From positions 929,023-993,022 of the forward strand of contig CAXIPT010000003.1 in NCBI GenBank assembly GCA_964030475.1: a stretch of 64,000 nucleotides of DNA, in the 5' to 3' direction. This document shows positions 44,220 to 55,749 of this stretch, in pieces. A program made the position numbers and the translations under genes. The stretch comes from Tethya wilhelma (taxonomy: Eukaryota; Porifera; Demospongiae; Tethyida; Tethyidae). Positions within the stretch are counted from its first letter, which is position 1. The number at the start of each line of letters is the position of its first letter. Under the pieces are notes generated by a model that saw only the letters and a list, made by a program, of their open reading frames with translations, searched no databases and was not told the origin of the DNA.

Positions 44220-44551
44220 ACTTATGATATGTATGGTAGTACATATAGGAATGGGCCGACTGTCCCATAGACACAATGCAAAATGTTGGCCACCATAAAA
44301 ATCTAGTTAATCCATGGATTAGCAAAGTGATCAGCTATAGTAGAAATTTGAACCAATGCAATAATACTGATAAGCTATATGGTACTATAATTATTGTACA
44401 GATCATTGCAACAGGACAATTAAATCTGTATGAGAGATCAAGAAAAAAGTGAAGTAATCATGTGCTGAACTTGAGACCATGCCTTGTTCCAATACTTTTT
44501 ACCGTACTGCCCATTCCTACACTACTTTTTTAAAAATTTTTTTACTACTTG
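44220..44551 (+). repeat. Composite element, internally deleted copy
   Basis: Left end GTAGTACATATAGGAATGGG with CATAGACACAATGCAAAATG joins directly to the right arm (AATACTTTTTACCGTACTGC, TTTTTACTACTTGT). About 650 bp of the interior are missing. Confidence 0.75.
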
Positions 44552-44672
44552 TAGTATAACAGTTGCATGTACATTACATTTATATTGAACTATACCATAA
44601 CAATCCAACACACGTACTCTACTAATTAAAATTCTATTGTAACAGTTCAAGTTATTTGTAGTTGTTAACATG

Positions 44673-45698
44673 TTATTCCTTCTTTTTACTAGCAACTTGG
44701 ACAGCAGCCTCAATTCCTACTCCGACTCCAGCAATAACACCAACCATCAATGCTTTCTTGTCTGTAGTATGTTTTCTTAATTCCTGGAAGATGAATGCGC
44801 ATGATGCATAACCTGCTGTAACTCCAGAAACGATAGGAGGACCGAGTGTGTATGTGGCATATCTTAGTTTGGGTTTAATATATGATACCCATGAAGATTT
44901 GTCATTAATTTTTTCTCCAGGCCATAATATTCGGTTGTCTGAATCAGCAATAGCATACATTGTGGCCTGAGCTTCTGGTTTCATTGTTTTCAAGGCATCA
45001 AACCACAGACAGGAAAACCAGTTTGTGTCATTTGGTGTTGGTTCATCACTATCAGTTTGTTTCCCTACTGGTATTATAGGAATTTCATGTACAATATCTT
45101 CAGAAACCTCTAGTTTCTCTATCAAAGCTTTTCGAAGTACATTTATCCATGATGATAGTACTCCATTAAAATGTTCTTGTATAGTTTTACCACTAAGTGG
45201 TTCATCATTCGATGGAACTCTATTGCAAAATGTTAAGATAAATGCTGTCTGTTTCCATATGTCTGGACCAGCTATTTCTATAAGCTTTGCGAATGATTTT
45301 ACATCATCTTTTTCTAAGCGTCCTCGCATGTCTAAACAATATAGCACAAGATCCACTTTTTTTACTATTTGATGTAACTCCAGATACATTTGCCTTTCAT
45401 GTTCGTCAGATTTTAGTGGATCATTTAGTCCTGGAGTGTCCCAAAGGATAAAAGTTCTCTTTTCATTGATAGCATCAATATGAAAACTTCTCTCATATGA
45501 TGTGATCTCATCTGTTACTGATTCTCCACCAGCTCCTTCTTGAGCCTTTTCTTCTCCCAAAAATGCATTCACCAAAGATGATTTTCCCTTTCCAAGTCTT
45601 CCCACAAATAAAATAGAAACAGATTTCTTTCCAGAGGCTAGGCACTTACGTTTGTCTTCTTCATTTTCAAAGAAATGATTTTGATCAAACTGAGCCAT
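44673..45698 (-). CDS. AIG1/GIMAP-like GTPase 1
   Basis: Single exon, 341 aa from the ATG at 45698 (CCCATGG context); an in-frame TTG lies just upstream and is not used. P-loop GRLGKGKS at 33-40, G3 DTPG at 87-90, the family helix VDLVLYCLDMRGRLEKDD and strand FILTFCNRV where a canonical G4 NKxD would be. After the G domain: PIIPVG, NWFSCLWFDALKTM, then a hydrophobic stretch (TLGPPIVSGVTAGYASCAFI) and a Gly-rich segment (ALMVGVIAGVGVGIEAAVQV) before KKKE, suggesting membrane association. Related proteins act in immune-cell survival and plant defence. It is divergent to GTPase 2, with 452 bp between starts. Confidence 0.85.
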   Translation of the reverse strand: MAQFDQNHFFENEEDKRKCLASGKKSVSILFVGRLGKGKSSLVNAFLGEEKAQEGAGGESVTDEITSYERSFHIDAINEKRTFILWDTPGLNDPLKSDEHERQMYLELHQIVKKVDLVLYCLDMRGRLEKDDVKSFAKLIEIAGPDIWKQTAFILTFCNRVPSNDEPLSGKTIQEHFNGVLSSWINVLRKALIEKLEVSEDIVHEIPIIPVGKQTDSDEPTPNDTNWFSCLWFDALKTMKPEAQATMYAIADSDNRILWPGEKINDKSSWVSYIKPKLRYATYTLGPPIVSGVTAGYASCAFIFQELRKHTTDKKALMVGVIAGVGVGIEAAVQVASKKKE

Positions 45699-46150
45699 GG
45701 GTAATAACAATCAGATATCAATATCTATAATGATCAATTATGAAAAATTTGTAATTTTTGTTCATTATAAGGATTGCACAACGTCATATATCGGTTTGAT
45801 ACTGACGTATAGCCACCATATATAAGTTACCATTCCTTATACGTATTTATATGAATATTTGATCTTTGATGAGGTGTGCCTTTAACTTTATTCATACACA
45901 TTTCTTATAATGCTGATGTCACATTCGAACATGCATTGCTCATGTTGTTACGTCAAGTCTACGTACACAATAACTCATAATTATGTGTAATGATATTCAT
46001 ACATGACATGAATGTCTATATAATTATACTGTAGTCACAGTTAATGACTATAATAGGGTGGAGTTAGAAGTACTATGAGCAACTACATGTAGACTGACTA
46101 AAAACAACAGACTGATATTCTGGCAAGAGGTATACACCGCTATAATTATC
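45699..46150. promoter_or_regulatory. Shared upstream region of two divergent GTPase genes
   Basis: 452 bp between opposing ATGs. No GCGCATGCGC or kappaB-like site seen; AT-rich. Confidence 0.4.
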
Positions 46151-47251
46151 ATGGCAAACTTTTCTACTGAAGGCAATACAGAGTTAAACTTTATGAAATC
46201 TGAAAAAAACCCCATTTCAATCTTGATTTGTGGCAAAATCGGGACAGGAAAGTCCTCTCTGGTGAATGGACTACTGGGACAAAAGGTAGCAAAGGAAGGA
46301 GGAGTTGCAGCAGGAGCTACAACAGATACATCTAAGATATATGAACAGAGCATTAATATCCCAGCCATAGGAAGAGAGGTAACAATAAGAATATGGGATA
46401 CACCTGGACTAAGAAATCCATTTGATGATGATGACAGTGTCACTACAGAGGTAGCCAGGCATGCTAAAGATGTAGATCTTGTGTTTTATTGCTTGGATAT
46501 GAGGCATCGCTTGGAGAAAAGTGACATAGAGGAACTAGGAATTCTTTCTAGAGAAGCTGGTCCAGATTTATGGAATCGTACAATCTTTATACTGACATTT
46601 GCTAATCAAATTGCTATAGCTAACCTGCACCAAATCAAAACAGCGTGGAGAAATACACTTCACACAGCGATGAAAAATATGTTAAATATTCGTGAAAAAA
46701 CTTTAAAAGAGATTCCAATGGTGCCAATAGGATACCAAAACATGCCCTTCCCTGACCAGGACGAAAGGCAAAGCCTTTTATGGACTACAGTCTTTCAAAA
46801 ATTGATGACAGAAAAACACATTATGTCTAGTAGTAAATCACTTATCTCAAATACAGGCTGTGAATTGTCGCAACAGACAGAAAAAGACCCTCATGACAAG
46901 AAAGTAGTACATTTTAGTTCCACAAACACAGATAGATATCAAATAGCAAGTAAAATAACAGTCACAGTAGGAGCTATTGCAATAGTATGTTCAGCTACAG
47001 TTGTAACCATAAAAGTACTACTGCAAGAAATTGCAAGAGAATGGCCTGGCACCAGAGTGCAAGCTATAGTTGTAGGAGCAGTGCCTAGTACAAGTGGTAC
47101 AATAGTGGGAGCTATTGCAGGAGCAGGTCTAGGAGCATATCTAAAACACCAAATCGGAGTACCATTTGGATTAGCTATCGGTGCTGTTGCTGGTTATGTA
47201 GGAAGGAATGTCATGGCCATGATTTTTAATTCTTTTTACAAATTACTCTAA
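46151..47251 (+). CDS. AIG1/GIMAP-like GTPase 2 with membrane tail
   Basis: Single exon, 366 aa. P-loop GKIGTGKSS at 28-36, DTPG at 83-86, VDLVFYCLDMRHRLEKSD, FILTFANQI. The G domain ends near PMVPIGY (about 196). A variable linker follows, then a membrane-like segment ITVTVGAIAIVCSATVVTIK and two Gly-spaced hydrophobic segments (GTIVGAIAGAGLGAYL, GVPFGLAIGAVAGYVG) of glycine-zipper type. Probably a membrane-bound or membrane-inserting GTPase; the membrane is unknown. It lacks the EDWFSPLW motif present in the relatives, where ERQSLLWTTVF stands instead. Confidence 0.85.
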   Translation: MANFSTEGNTELNFMKSEKNPISILICGKIGTGKSSLVNGLLGQKVAKEGGVAAGATTDTSKIYEQSINIPAIGREVTIRIWDTPGLRNPFDDDDSVTTEVARHAKDVDLVFYCLDMRHRLEKSDIEELGILSREAGPDLWNRTIFILTFANQIAIANLHQIKTAWRNTLHTAMKNMLNIREKTLKEIPMVPIGYQNMPFPDQDERQSLLWTTVFQKLMTEKHIMSSSKSLISNTGCELSQQTEKDPHDKKVVHFSSTNTDRYQIASKITVTVGAIAIVCSATVVTIKVLLQEIAREWPGTRVQAIVVGAVPSTSGTIVGAIAGAGLGAYLKHQIGVPFGLAIGAVAGYVGRNVMAMIFNSFYKLL

Positions 47252-47280
47252 AAGAAATAATTCTGATACATACATGCATG

Positions 47281-47350
47281 TCAAGCATCTGGTCCAGGAG
47301 TGTCCCAGAGCCTCAGTCTCAGCTTCTTGTTATTAAGTTCCTCGGCTCCC
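47281..47350 (-). pseudogene. GTPase G3-region remnant
   Basis: Minus strand reads GAEELNNKKLRLRLWDTPGP then D-A-stop. The strand and DTPG box match the GTPase family; nothing else of the domain remains. Confidence 0.6.
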
Positions 47351-48289
47351 ATTTATTATTTTTGTATACCTACCAATCTCTAAAAGAACTTGCTGATCAA
47401 CCATATATATATATCCTTTCCATTGCTTAATTATTGTTGCAACAAATTATCATTGTTTCTCTGTATAAGTACTCATATTATTGTACACTTTATTATGCAT
47501 GTACCGCGACCTTAATTGTAGTTTGTACAGCTATATAGTACAACTGCCACACTACAACTGCATTTAAACAAACTGCAATATCAATATACTATAGAGGCAT
47601 GGCCTGCATATAAGGCTCTATTAGGCTCAAAATTTTACTAACTATTCCATATAACCGATTACCCGTGAATAACTCAATTTTGCATAATAAAATTACGATA
47701 ATTGCTGATAATGGAAAATTGCATAATATAACCTCTGGCACTGTTTACCATTGAACTCTAAACTTCCTGTACCATTAGATAGAGTATTTTACTATAATTT
47801 TGCTAATACAAATAAAGACAGTGTTACAGTACCTAATTACAATACAGTAATTATGTTTTTCCCAGTACGGTAGTACTGGGTACATAGGAATGGCACAGAT
47901 GGCCCATTAGCGCAATACAAATATGCGCGCGAATAACTCTGCAAAAACTGAGCGCTTGGCACTAAAAGGCTTCTCAAGCTACTATTTAGGTGTGCGCACA
48001 CAAGATCAATTTTTGCGAGATCAATTCCCACGTGATCATGCAACTCTCACTGTGTCAACTATTCAGGAATTATAACTTGTATTAAATCAACTACCATGAA
48101 ATCAATAATTGCATGTAAGATCAACTCATTCACTTTAAATCAACTGAAATCAACTTAGCTAAAAATTGCAAGATAAATAAAAATAGGCAAAGTACGTGTA
48201 CGTACGTATACGTATGTACGGAAGTGACTCATTTTACGTAATTTTGTGTACCATAATGCGCACGCTCTACATGCTATAGAGGTCAGGGT
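47351..48289. other. AT-rich DNA and repeat end
   Basis: At 47862-47990 a block (TACGGTAGTACTGGGTACAT, AATGGCACAGATGGCCCATT, CGAATAACTCTGCAAAAAC) recurs at 60065-60195. From 48000 to 48160 ATCAACT/ATCAATT motifs recur many times, as beside the other MULE fragments. Confidence 0.55.
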
Positions 48290-49029
48290 TTGACAGTTTT
48301 TGATTGTCAGGCTTTGCATAAACATCCAACTCAGAGAAAAGATGTCAACCTCTCAGGTAGATTTACCAAGACACACAGTGGAGAAGACTTCCTTCTGGTT
48401 GATGATGGAGATGATGACAAAATCATAGTCTTTGCGACTGAAGAAAACCTCAGACTTATGTCAGATGCAGATGCCTTTTACATGGATGGTACATTTTCTA
48501 CATGCCCTTCTCTATTTTATCAGGTAAGGTGGATACAGCTGCTGTTTCTGATACTGCCATTTATATGTTTACTTCTATTTTACTCTAGGTATATTCACCA
48601 TCCACATTTTGCTTTATGGCCATATGCTTCCAATGGCATATTGTCTCCTACCCAACAAAAAGAGGCAGACATACAATCGAGCATTTATGCTACTGAAAGA
48701 TGCTGCTGTGGTGTTGGGCATCTCGTTAGATCCACAAGTAGTTGTTAGCGATTTTGAGTTAGCCATGGTGCAAGCTTCATCAATGAGTTTTCCAAACTCA
48801 GGACACCGTGGCTGTTACTACCACTTTTATTATGCAAACCATTTGGAGGAAGGTGCAGGCTCTAGGATTAGCTGCAGAATACAAGAATCCAAATAGAGAG
48901 CTGAAATCTTTTGTACAAAAGATAGCATCTGTGGCACTGTCCTTTGACATATGTCAAGACTGCCTGGCTTGCCATTCAGCAAGATGCTCCGAATATAGCA
49001 AATACTTTCAGAAGCTGATTCTTAAATGA
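48290..49029 (+). mobile_element. MULE transposase relic (central domain)
   Basis: RFTKTHSGEDFLLVDDGDDD, YMDGTFSTCPSLFYQ, then (after a GTAAGG...TCTAG intron-like gap at 48523-48590 and a frame change) IFTIHILLYGHMLPMAYCLL, NRAFMLLKDAA, VVSDFELAMVQA, GHRGCYYHF and, after another shift, TIWRKVQALGLAAEY. The DGTF and DFE acidic residues plus the C-x-x-H helix are the MULE catalytic core. Two frame breaks make it inactive as it stands. Confidence 0.8.
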
Positions 49030-49259
49030 ATAAACTTGGTTTCTTTGTCTTCACGTGCTTTTTGCATCAGTTATTCGTTTCTCTAGCTGAGTCGCTAGAT
49101 ATAAGAGGAAAAGCACCTCCTCCGTATGGCAGCCATTCATTTCAATACTCATTAATTGAATGCGATTTCCAGACAAACAAAAACGTTGAGCTGGATTTGA
49201 CTGCAAAAAATAACTTCTTTTCATCCGAACTAGGATCTTTTGTACTCTTTTAATTTCCT

Positions 49260-50195
49260 AAATTGTTAAAACAAGAGCTATATCATAGCTAACTATCCCA
49301 TTGACACAATACAAAATGTTCTTGCTTATAAACTTTCAGGGAAAGAAAGCTAAGCCTTAAAATGCATTTAATAGCCTCCCACAGACAGTTAGCTTACTGT
49401 ATTAACCAAGAAGACTGGTAGAAAGTTTCCAGAGCACTCGCGAGAAGCCACAAGAGTTCAATTTTGCTTTCTAAGCTGACTTACTTGAACGCGATTTCCA
49501 GACAAAAAAAAAGGCATTGAGCCAACTTTAACCATATAGTGGGACTTCATTTCATCTGTAGTACGTCCTTTTCGACTCGTTTGCTGGCGAAAACGCAGCA
49601 AACAAATTCTAGGCAGCTTTGAAACTCTCGATATAAAATACTGTACTTTTTATTTAGCCATTTTGATGTTGGTAAAGGTCGTCAATAGACCACGTGGTTT
49701 GCATGCATAATATAATGCGCATGCTCATCAAATGTACACCTTTTTAGAGACTGACTAGTCTCTGCTGTGTGATTGTCTCCATGCAATTGAGCACCTTGGT
49801 GTTTAAAAAAGTAAATGAACAAAATTAATAGTAAAACTTTTATAAAATGAAAAGTGTAGGAATGGGCAGTGCAGTAAAAAGCAATGAAACAAGGCAAGTC
49901 TCTGAATTTCGGCACATGACTACTTCATTTTTGTGCCCTATTCTTTGTGTATCTACATTCTAAATGCTTGTTACTTCATCCAAATTAGTCAAGTGCATGA
50001 TTGCCGTTGCATTGACTCATGAGCCAAACGACTGACATTTATAATGATGGAATTCAAATTTGCAATTTACTTATGAAAATGAAGTAGTCATATGCCGAAA
50101 TTCAGAGACTTGCCTTGTTTCTGATCATTGCTTTTTACCGCACTGCCCATTCCTACACTTCTCATTTTTATTAAATTTTTCTACTTGTTGAGCTT
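49260..50195 (+). repeat. Composite inverted-repeat element, diverged copy
   Basis: CCCATTGACACAATACAAAA, GAGCCAACTTTAACC, AGGTCGTCAATAGACCACGT, GCGCATGC (49719) and GACTGACTAGTCTCTGCTG lead to the palindrome: left arm 49820-49930, right arm 50084-50190. Confidence 0.7.
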
Positions 50196-50657
50196 TGAAA
50201 CTTAGTATAAATTTGTGTACACTGCCATCTTGTTGTAAGCAGTAAGGTTCGTTCAGTCGCGCAGCCACCGGCCTACCGGAAGTCCAATCCGTTGTTATTC
50301 AGTGCATACACTGTCACAAGTCGATCCAGATAAATCCAGTCAGATCAACCAGTTTGAACCAGTTTTGATGTGTTCTTGAAAGGAGTCATTTCTTTCTTGC
50401 TTGATCACCTTCTGCTACTTCTGGTCACTGTGTGCCGGGAATTTGAGTTCAAGGACCCAGCGGGCTGCCTGCTATATGTACTGCAGTTCAAGTTGTCAAA
50501 GATAAGTCAGTGTTCAAAGTTTGTCTTGTTTTCAGTTTGTTAGCTTCTACTATCTATGTTGTTCCTAAAATTTACTTATTACATCAAAGTTCAGAGCTAT
50601 TTATAACAGCTTCTTTTTGTTGTCAGTTATAGTTAATTAGTAGCTAAATTCAATCTA
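50196..50657. other. Non-coding
   Basis: No gene or element recognised. Confidence 0.3.
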
Positions 50658-51363
50658 ACCTCTCTAAAGCGACCACCATTGGGGAATTAAGTTTTGGTCT
50701 TTATAGAGGGGTGGTCTTTACTAATAGAGGTTTTCTTCTAACCCCATCCAGATAGTCAGATATTTGTATACAGAACATGCATACACCATTATACACATGA
50801 TTGTGTTAATATTCATTGACAATTAATAATTATGTATATATGGCATTATATTTTGGTACTGTGACTGTTACAATCCAACAATACTAAATTCATCAAGGAG
50901 CTGGTTCAAAAAACTCATCAAGAGGACTTATGGAGGTGTCTGGGCTTAAAGTAAACCGTGGTGCAGGTTATGGATTAGAAATTCCGTGCAAATTTCATTT
51001 TTATGGATCTGAAATGTACATTGATAGACCATAGATACTACACACTTCTATGGATAGACTAAAATCACTAGTTGAAAAACAGCGTTCAGATGGACTGTTG
51101 TAAAGTATGAAATAATTTTGTCGTAAAAAAGTATATAATTATACATAATGTGGGCGGGGTTGGTCGTTGCACGAGGTCATTTAGCATTGCTGCCCATCGT
51201 TTGGGACCAAAATTTATGGTCGTTAGATGGAGTAGAGAGGTGGTCGCAAATCAGAGGTTTCTTTTGTATTAAACAAGTGAAGAATCGTTCCGGACCGGAG
51301 TAAATGGTCGTTATATAGAAGGTGGTCGCAAATCAGAGGTGGTCGTTAAGAGAGGTTCCACTG
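50658..51363. mobile_element. DNA element with AACCTCTCT...GACCACC ends
   Basis: Left end AACCTCTCTAAAGCGACCAC, right end GTGGTCGTTAAGAGAGGTTC followed by CACTG. Interior copies of GGTGGTCGCAAATCAGAGG (51238, 51321) are sub-terminal repeats. No transposase ORF. Confidence 0.7.
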
Positions 51364-52534
51364 TAGTTGTCTCACGGTTCAGTTTGTGTATTGACTCGAA
51401 ATCATAATTATTTTAGTCCTCTTATTATTTTTAGTAGTATACTACTTAGCTAAATTTGAAGTTTTAAGTTACTGATAACACACATAGCTATATCGCTAAA
51501 CTGAATACTACTAGTGACGATGTTGAACATCAAAGGGGCGAGCCGTTATCATTGCTATGTAGCAAACAATTAAATTTCATCAATAATAATTGAAAACCCA
51601 GATGTTACTTCAGCTATACAATACACATAAAAATGAAAGCTGAATATTAACCAGGCCTGATGTGGGACAAATGAAGTAAAGTATACTTGAAAATGTATAT
51701 AGCATGACTGAGCAGAAAGATCCGATTGCTAGTTGTTCAAGAACTGACAGGCAGGTGTATGTGCTAGTATAGGAGCCAGCAGTACTATACCTGTTGATTT
51801 TGGGGCTTTGCTATCCTCTACTCAGCTATGCTCCCATTTGGTAGTTTTCAGCCCCTCTATATAATTGTGGTCTCTCCGGTCATTGCACGGCTCAGTTAAC
51901 TAAAAGGGCACCAACTTGGCGAGTATTTAATTAAGTTTATACTCTCTTTTCAGCTCAAGCAGTAGCTTTCTTTCTCAGTCACCACTGATCAAGTTTCTCT
52001 CTGATTGAAGTGCAAAAATCAGGATGAACACGTGGACCTACGCGCATGCGCTGTAGATTGAGATGCACTGGCAATGATCGTCATAAACACATACCATTTT
52101 TATAAGACGAAGACGTACGACAGACGACAAATATCATATTATAAGCAAAGTTGTGTGTGTCCGTGTGTGTGTGTGTAACGGAAGGTCACCGGAAGTGATG
52201 CGACCTCGAGCTAATTTAAAATGCTAGTTTTTCTCTGGACTGTGAAAAATTCAAACTATGAAAAGTGTGCCTAGAAAGCTAGCTTAGATAGTCCAAGCCT
52301 AATGTAGAATAGCAGGCGCTACAAGTATAATATATGGCTAACTTTTTTTGAGATCGCTGACAAGGCTTACCAGTGGCATCCGTATCCGACAAAGAAGCGT
52401 GATATAGAAGCCAATCTTTCACAAGAGAAGCGTAGCGAGGGGAGCGCTTTCGCTTCTAGAAGTCTGCTTCTCTGTCGCTGTACACGAAACACAGCTAGCC
52501 AGATAACGAGTTTCTTTGCCAGCTGATTGCAAAA
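51364..52534. other. Intergenic with promoter-like DNA near 52.0-52.5 kb
   Basis: GCGCATGCGC at 52042-52051 and GC-rich patches from 52170. An inverted pair AGCGCTTTCGCTTCTAGAAG with AGAAGCG near 52425-52470 forms a small hairpin. No gene supported before 52535. Confidence 0.4.
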
Positions 52535-52579
52535 ATGGCGGAAGTCGGAAAAGGATCGTCTGTGACGTCACGTAGTGAG
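52535..52579 (+). CDS. Possible first coding exon (15 codons)
   Basis: AAAATGGCGG start context, MAEVGKGSSVTSRSE, then a GTAAAT donor. TGACGTCA (a CRE palindrome) lies inside. No following exon was found, so this is only a candidate 5' exon of a gene whose rest is not recognisable here. Confidence 0.25.
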
Positions 52580-53466
52580 GTAAATTGCTGAGCTGGCCAG
52601 CAAAGTAGCACTAAGCCAGAGCACTGGCACAAAGCAGTGCATATACACATGCAGCATTGCTTCCCTTTGAGTTTCCAATTGCTTATGCCAGTATTGATGT
52701 GATTGTTGTGTTGCTCCAACTGCAAAGGTTGTTCTAAGCCAACTGACCATAGAAGAATATTTATTATTATCATAGCTTTGCTCATCAATTTTATCTTACT
52801 ATTGTTTGAGTTATGTAACTGATCCTATAAACATACACAAACAAGGAGTGGGTGAGCGAAGCGAGCCCCACTCCTTGTATCACATAATATTTAACACATA
52901 ATATATAGAAAATTTCGCCTTTGACTACACCAGTGTGGGGCTCGCTCCGGCTCGCCCCAATTATGCATGTTAGTTCTACAAAGTGCTATTTCACTAGCTT
53001 GAGTTACTAATCTGCAAGCAAAGTGAAACCTACAGGCCCAACACACTGCCCCTGTCTGCTCTGCTACCCATCCAAGCTCTACTCTACTGTTTCTAGATAA
53101 TGCACGCCACATTGGGCATGATTGATGGGTGCAGTTTTGAAGCCAAATGGCTCAGAGATGCACAAAGCTTCAGATCTCAGAAACTACTGTGTTTTGCAAG
53201 ATTCTACATGTCAAATTTCAAGATAATTTCGACTAATGAACATAAGTACCTTCTATTTTGATGGTAGATCTGCCGTTCTTTAGATAATTTCATAGTATTA
53301 AGTAATTTTAGTATGTCAAACAGATTTCAAGGCAAATTGGAATCAAATTATTTACTAAGAATGCTGGACAAGATATCTGGAAACATAGTTACGGGTTCTG
53401 ACATTTGCAAATAAGGTTAAAAAAGAAACCTTTGAAGAAGTTTTGGATAGAAAAATAAAGCATATA
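52580..53466. other. Non-coding with hairpin
   Basis: At 52842-52877 CAAGGAGTGGG and CCCACTCCTTG enclose GAGCGAAGCGAGC. A related GGGCTCGCTCCGGCTCGCCC lies at 52926-52945. Nothing else recognised. Confidence 0.5.
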
Positions 53467-54475
53467 TCATACGTACGGTAGTACGTATAGTAGGAATGGG
53501 CCGAATGTCCCATAGGCACAATACAAAATGTTTATGATCATAAACCAAACAAAATTGAGTCTTCAAACTTGCTCAGAGGCTCTCACTGACAGATTATCAA
53601 CTGCATGCAAGGCCTAAAACTCACAGAAACTTTTCTCTGCACTTGTAGAGAGAGCTGGTGGGAAGCCACAATAATGCCATTTTTGTTCTGCTAACTTACG
53701 TACGTATGTACTTACTTTCTAACTGACTTACTTGAAAAGCATTTCCAGAGAACCAGAATGCGCTGAGCCAACTCTGACAGCACAAAGTAAGTTCTTTTCA
53801 TAGGTACTACATTCCTTGATACTCGTTTTAATCACAAATAAGCCTAAACAAAAACTAGAAAGCTTTGAAACTGAGAGTATAAATTCATGTACTTGAATGT
53901 AGCCATCTTCTTGTAGAGTTCAAAGGTCATTGATTATCCACGTGGCATTATTATGCGCATGCGCATTAGCTACCCTAGCAGCCAATGTATATAGCTTCTA
54001 CTCAGAAAACTTTTTGTAGGGACTAACCAGTCTCTGATAGTCTCCTCACTGTAGTGTTGAAAAAAGTGAATGAACAAGTAGTAAAAATTTCAAAAAATAA
54101 GCAGTGTAGGAATGGGCAGTGCGGTAAAAAGTATTGGAACAAGGATGGTCTCAATTTCGGCACATGACTACTTCATTTTTTGTGCCCAAGTCTTGGCGAG
54201 TAATTTAATCCTGCCTGCCATAGTTTGTTCCACTTATTAGCTAAGTGATAAGATTGGTAGAAATTTGAACCATTAGTATGTGATCCATACTGATTAGCTA
54301 TTCAAGTATACAGATCATTCTGTGAACCATTTATGACAATTAGCAATGAGGGATCAAAAATGAAAATGAAGTAGTCATGTGCCGAAATTGAGACCATCCT
54401 TGTTCCAATACTTTTTACCGCACTGCCCATTCCTACACTGCTTATTTTTTGAAATTTTTACTACTTGTAATATTA
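53467..54475 (+). repeat. Composite inverted-repeat element, most complete copy
   Basis: Left end ACGTACGGTAGTACGTATAG then GTAGGAATGGGCC; GCGCATGCGC at 53955-53964; then the palindrome from ACAAGTAGTAAAAATTTC (54075) to GAAATTTTTACTACTTGT (about 54470). The left end and the palindrome arms share TAGGAATGGGC in opposite orientation, so they are probably the terminal repeats of one 1-kb non-autonomous element. No ORF. Confidence 0.8.
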
Positions 54476-54595
54476 TAAAGCATCAGTATTCTGCTAGCTT
54501 GGGCATGACTGAATATATAAACAATTGTAACGATCGACCTTACCTATGGAAAATTAATTTGAGATGTGCATGGTTTTATGTTACTCNCTACTCAC

Positions 54596-54758
54596 CCTCA
54601 GGAGTCGGGTTCACTTGGTTCTTTGAGTTCTCGCCGCCCTGCGTGCTCGGGTTCGCCTTTTCCAACTTTTCTAGCAGCTTCTGCATGATTCGCTGTTCCA
54701 AGCGGGCTTCCATCTCCTCCGTTTTCGGATCCCGCTTGTCCTTCTCGTCGTCGCTCAT
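54596..54758 (-). CDS. First coding exon of an unidentified gene
   Basis: ATG at 54758, 54 codons plus one base, then a GTGAGT donor at 54595: MSDDEKDKRDPKTEEMEARL, EQRIMQKLLEKLEKANPSTQ and a Gln/Asn/Pro-rich end. Very charged, helical, no signal peptide. The exon and the 200 bp before it are markedly GC- and CpG-rich compared with the surroundings, as expected for a conserved gene with its promoter. The next exon is lost because an N follows at 54587. Family not recognised. Confidence 0.6.
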
Positions 54759-55004
54759 ATCGTACACGTACTTTAAGTCTTAGACAGGGGGTCCACACGC
54801 TCGCCCGACACCGACGGAGCTCCTCGCACCGCTGACAAAACAAGAATGAACTCTCCAGGCACAGAGCTAACTGTGCCAGCTGTTCAGCACGAGGTATACT
54901 AGGGAGCCTACTGCGCATGCCTAACACTCCACGCCCCACCCCACTCGCGCACATTCCTGTTAACCTCGTTTAACCTCCGGTTAAACTGCATTCGAATACC
55001 ATAC

Positions 55005-55240
55005 ACCTTGCAACGGAGTAACATGCATATAACCAACTCTAAGAATGTTATTACTATTTCCTTCAAATTACTTTCAGTTGTAGTATAACAGTGTATAGTA
55101 TACATTAATTATTGCAAGCATATAATAGCTATGTATGTGTCACATTGCCATATTTATCCCTTATAGAGTGCATGTAGTTGTGTGTTTCTAGGTATATTAT
55201 TGTTACTTGTACTTGCATATACCCCATATTAACCAAATGT
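55005..55240. repeat. Direct repeat, copy 1 (partner 61010-61254)
   Basis: TAAGAATGTTATTACTAT, TTGTAGTATAACAGTGTATA, CACATTGCCATATTTATCCC and ACTTGCATATACCCCATATT recur in the same order 6 kb away. The partner lies directly after a GTPase fragment and ends at an N. Confidence 0.85.
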
Positions 55241-55748
55241 GATTTGTGTTAGAATCTGTCACTACTTCTTTATCTTTTTGTACAATTATATATGTGTGTA
55301 CACAAATAATACAAGTTGCAAACTCGACTCTACATGTAATTACAATACAATGCAGCATGAGTCATTCTCTTGTTCACCACCATGTGACAATTACCATATA
55401 GTGATAAATTACGGAAGCTATATATGGATTCAGTACTAGTGCCGTGAATAACACACTGTAGATCATATACCGTACATGCACACCCACATTCCAGCACATA
55501 CTACAAATGCTGTGGCATAGAATCATTAGTATGATTTATATGGCAGACTGGTAATCTTCTGAACCAATGCTCAGTACAAGCACAACAAATTTCATGTTAC
55601 AATGAAACTAAGTTCACAAGCATTATTATGGACACACTCACACACAGTATACCAGTAAGAGGTGAGTATGCTGAAATGCTCTGAGCACATCAGTACATTC
55701 ATGAATGCTTGCATGACTCAGGTTTTTAATTACCTAATGACAATATTC
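55241..55748. other. Intergenic
   Basis: AT-rich, no gene recognised; ends at the N at 55749. Confidence 0.3.
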
Positions 55749-55749
55749 N

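Noticed and set aside
46048..46443. Minus-strand ORF overlapping the start of GTPase 2
   Set aside because: Antisense shadow of the P-loop and G3 coding sequence.
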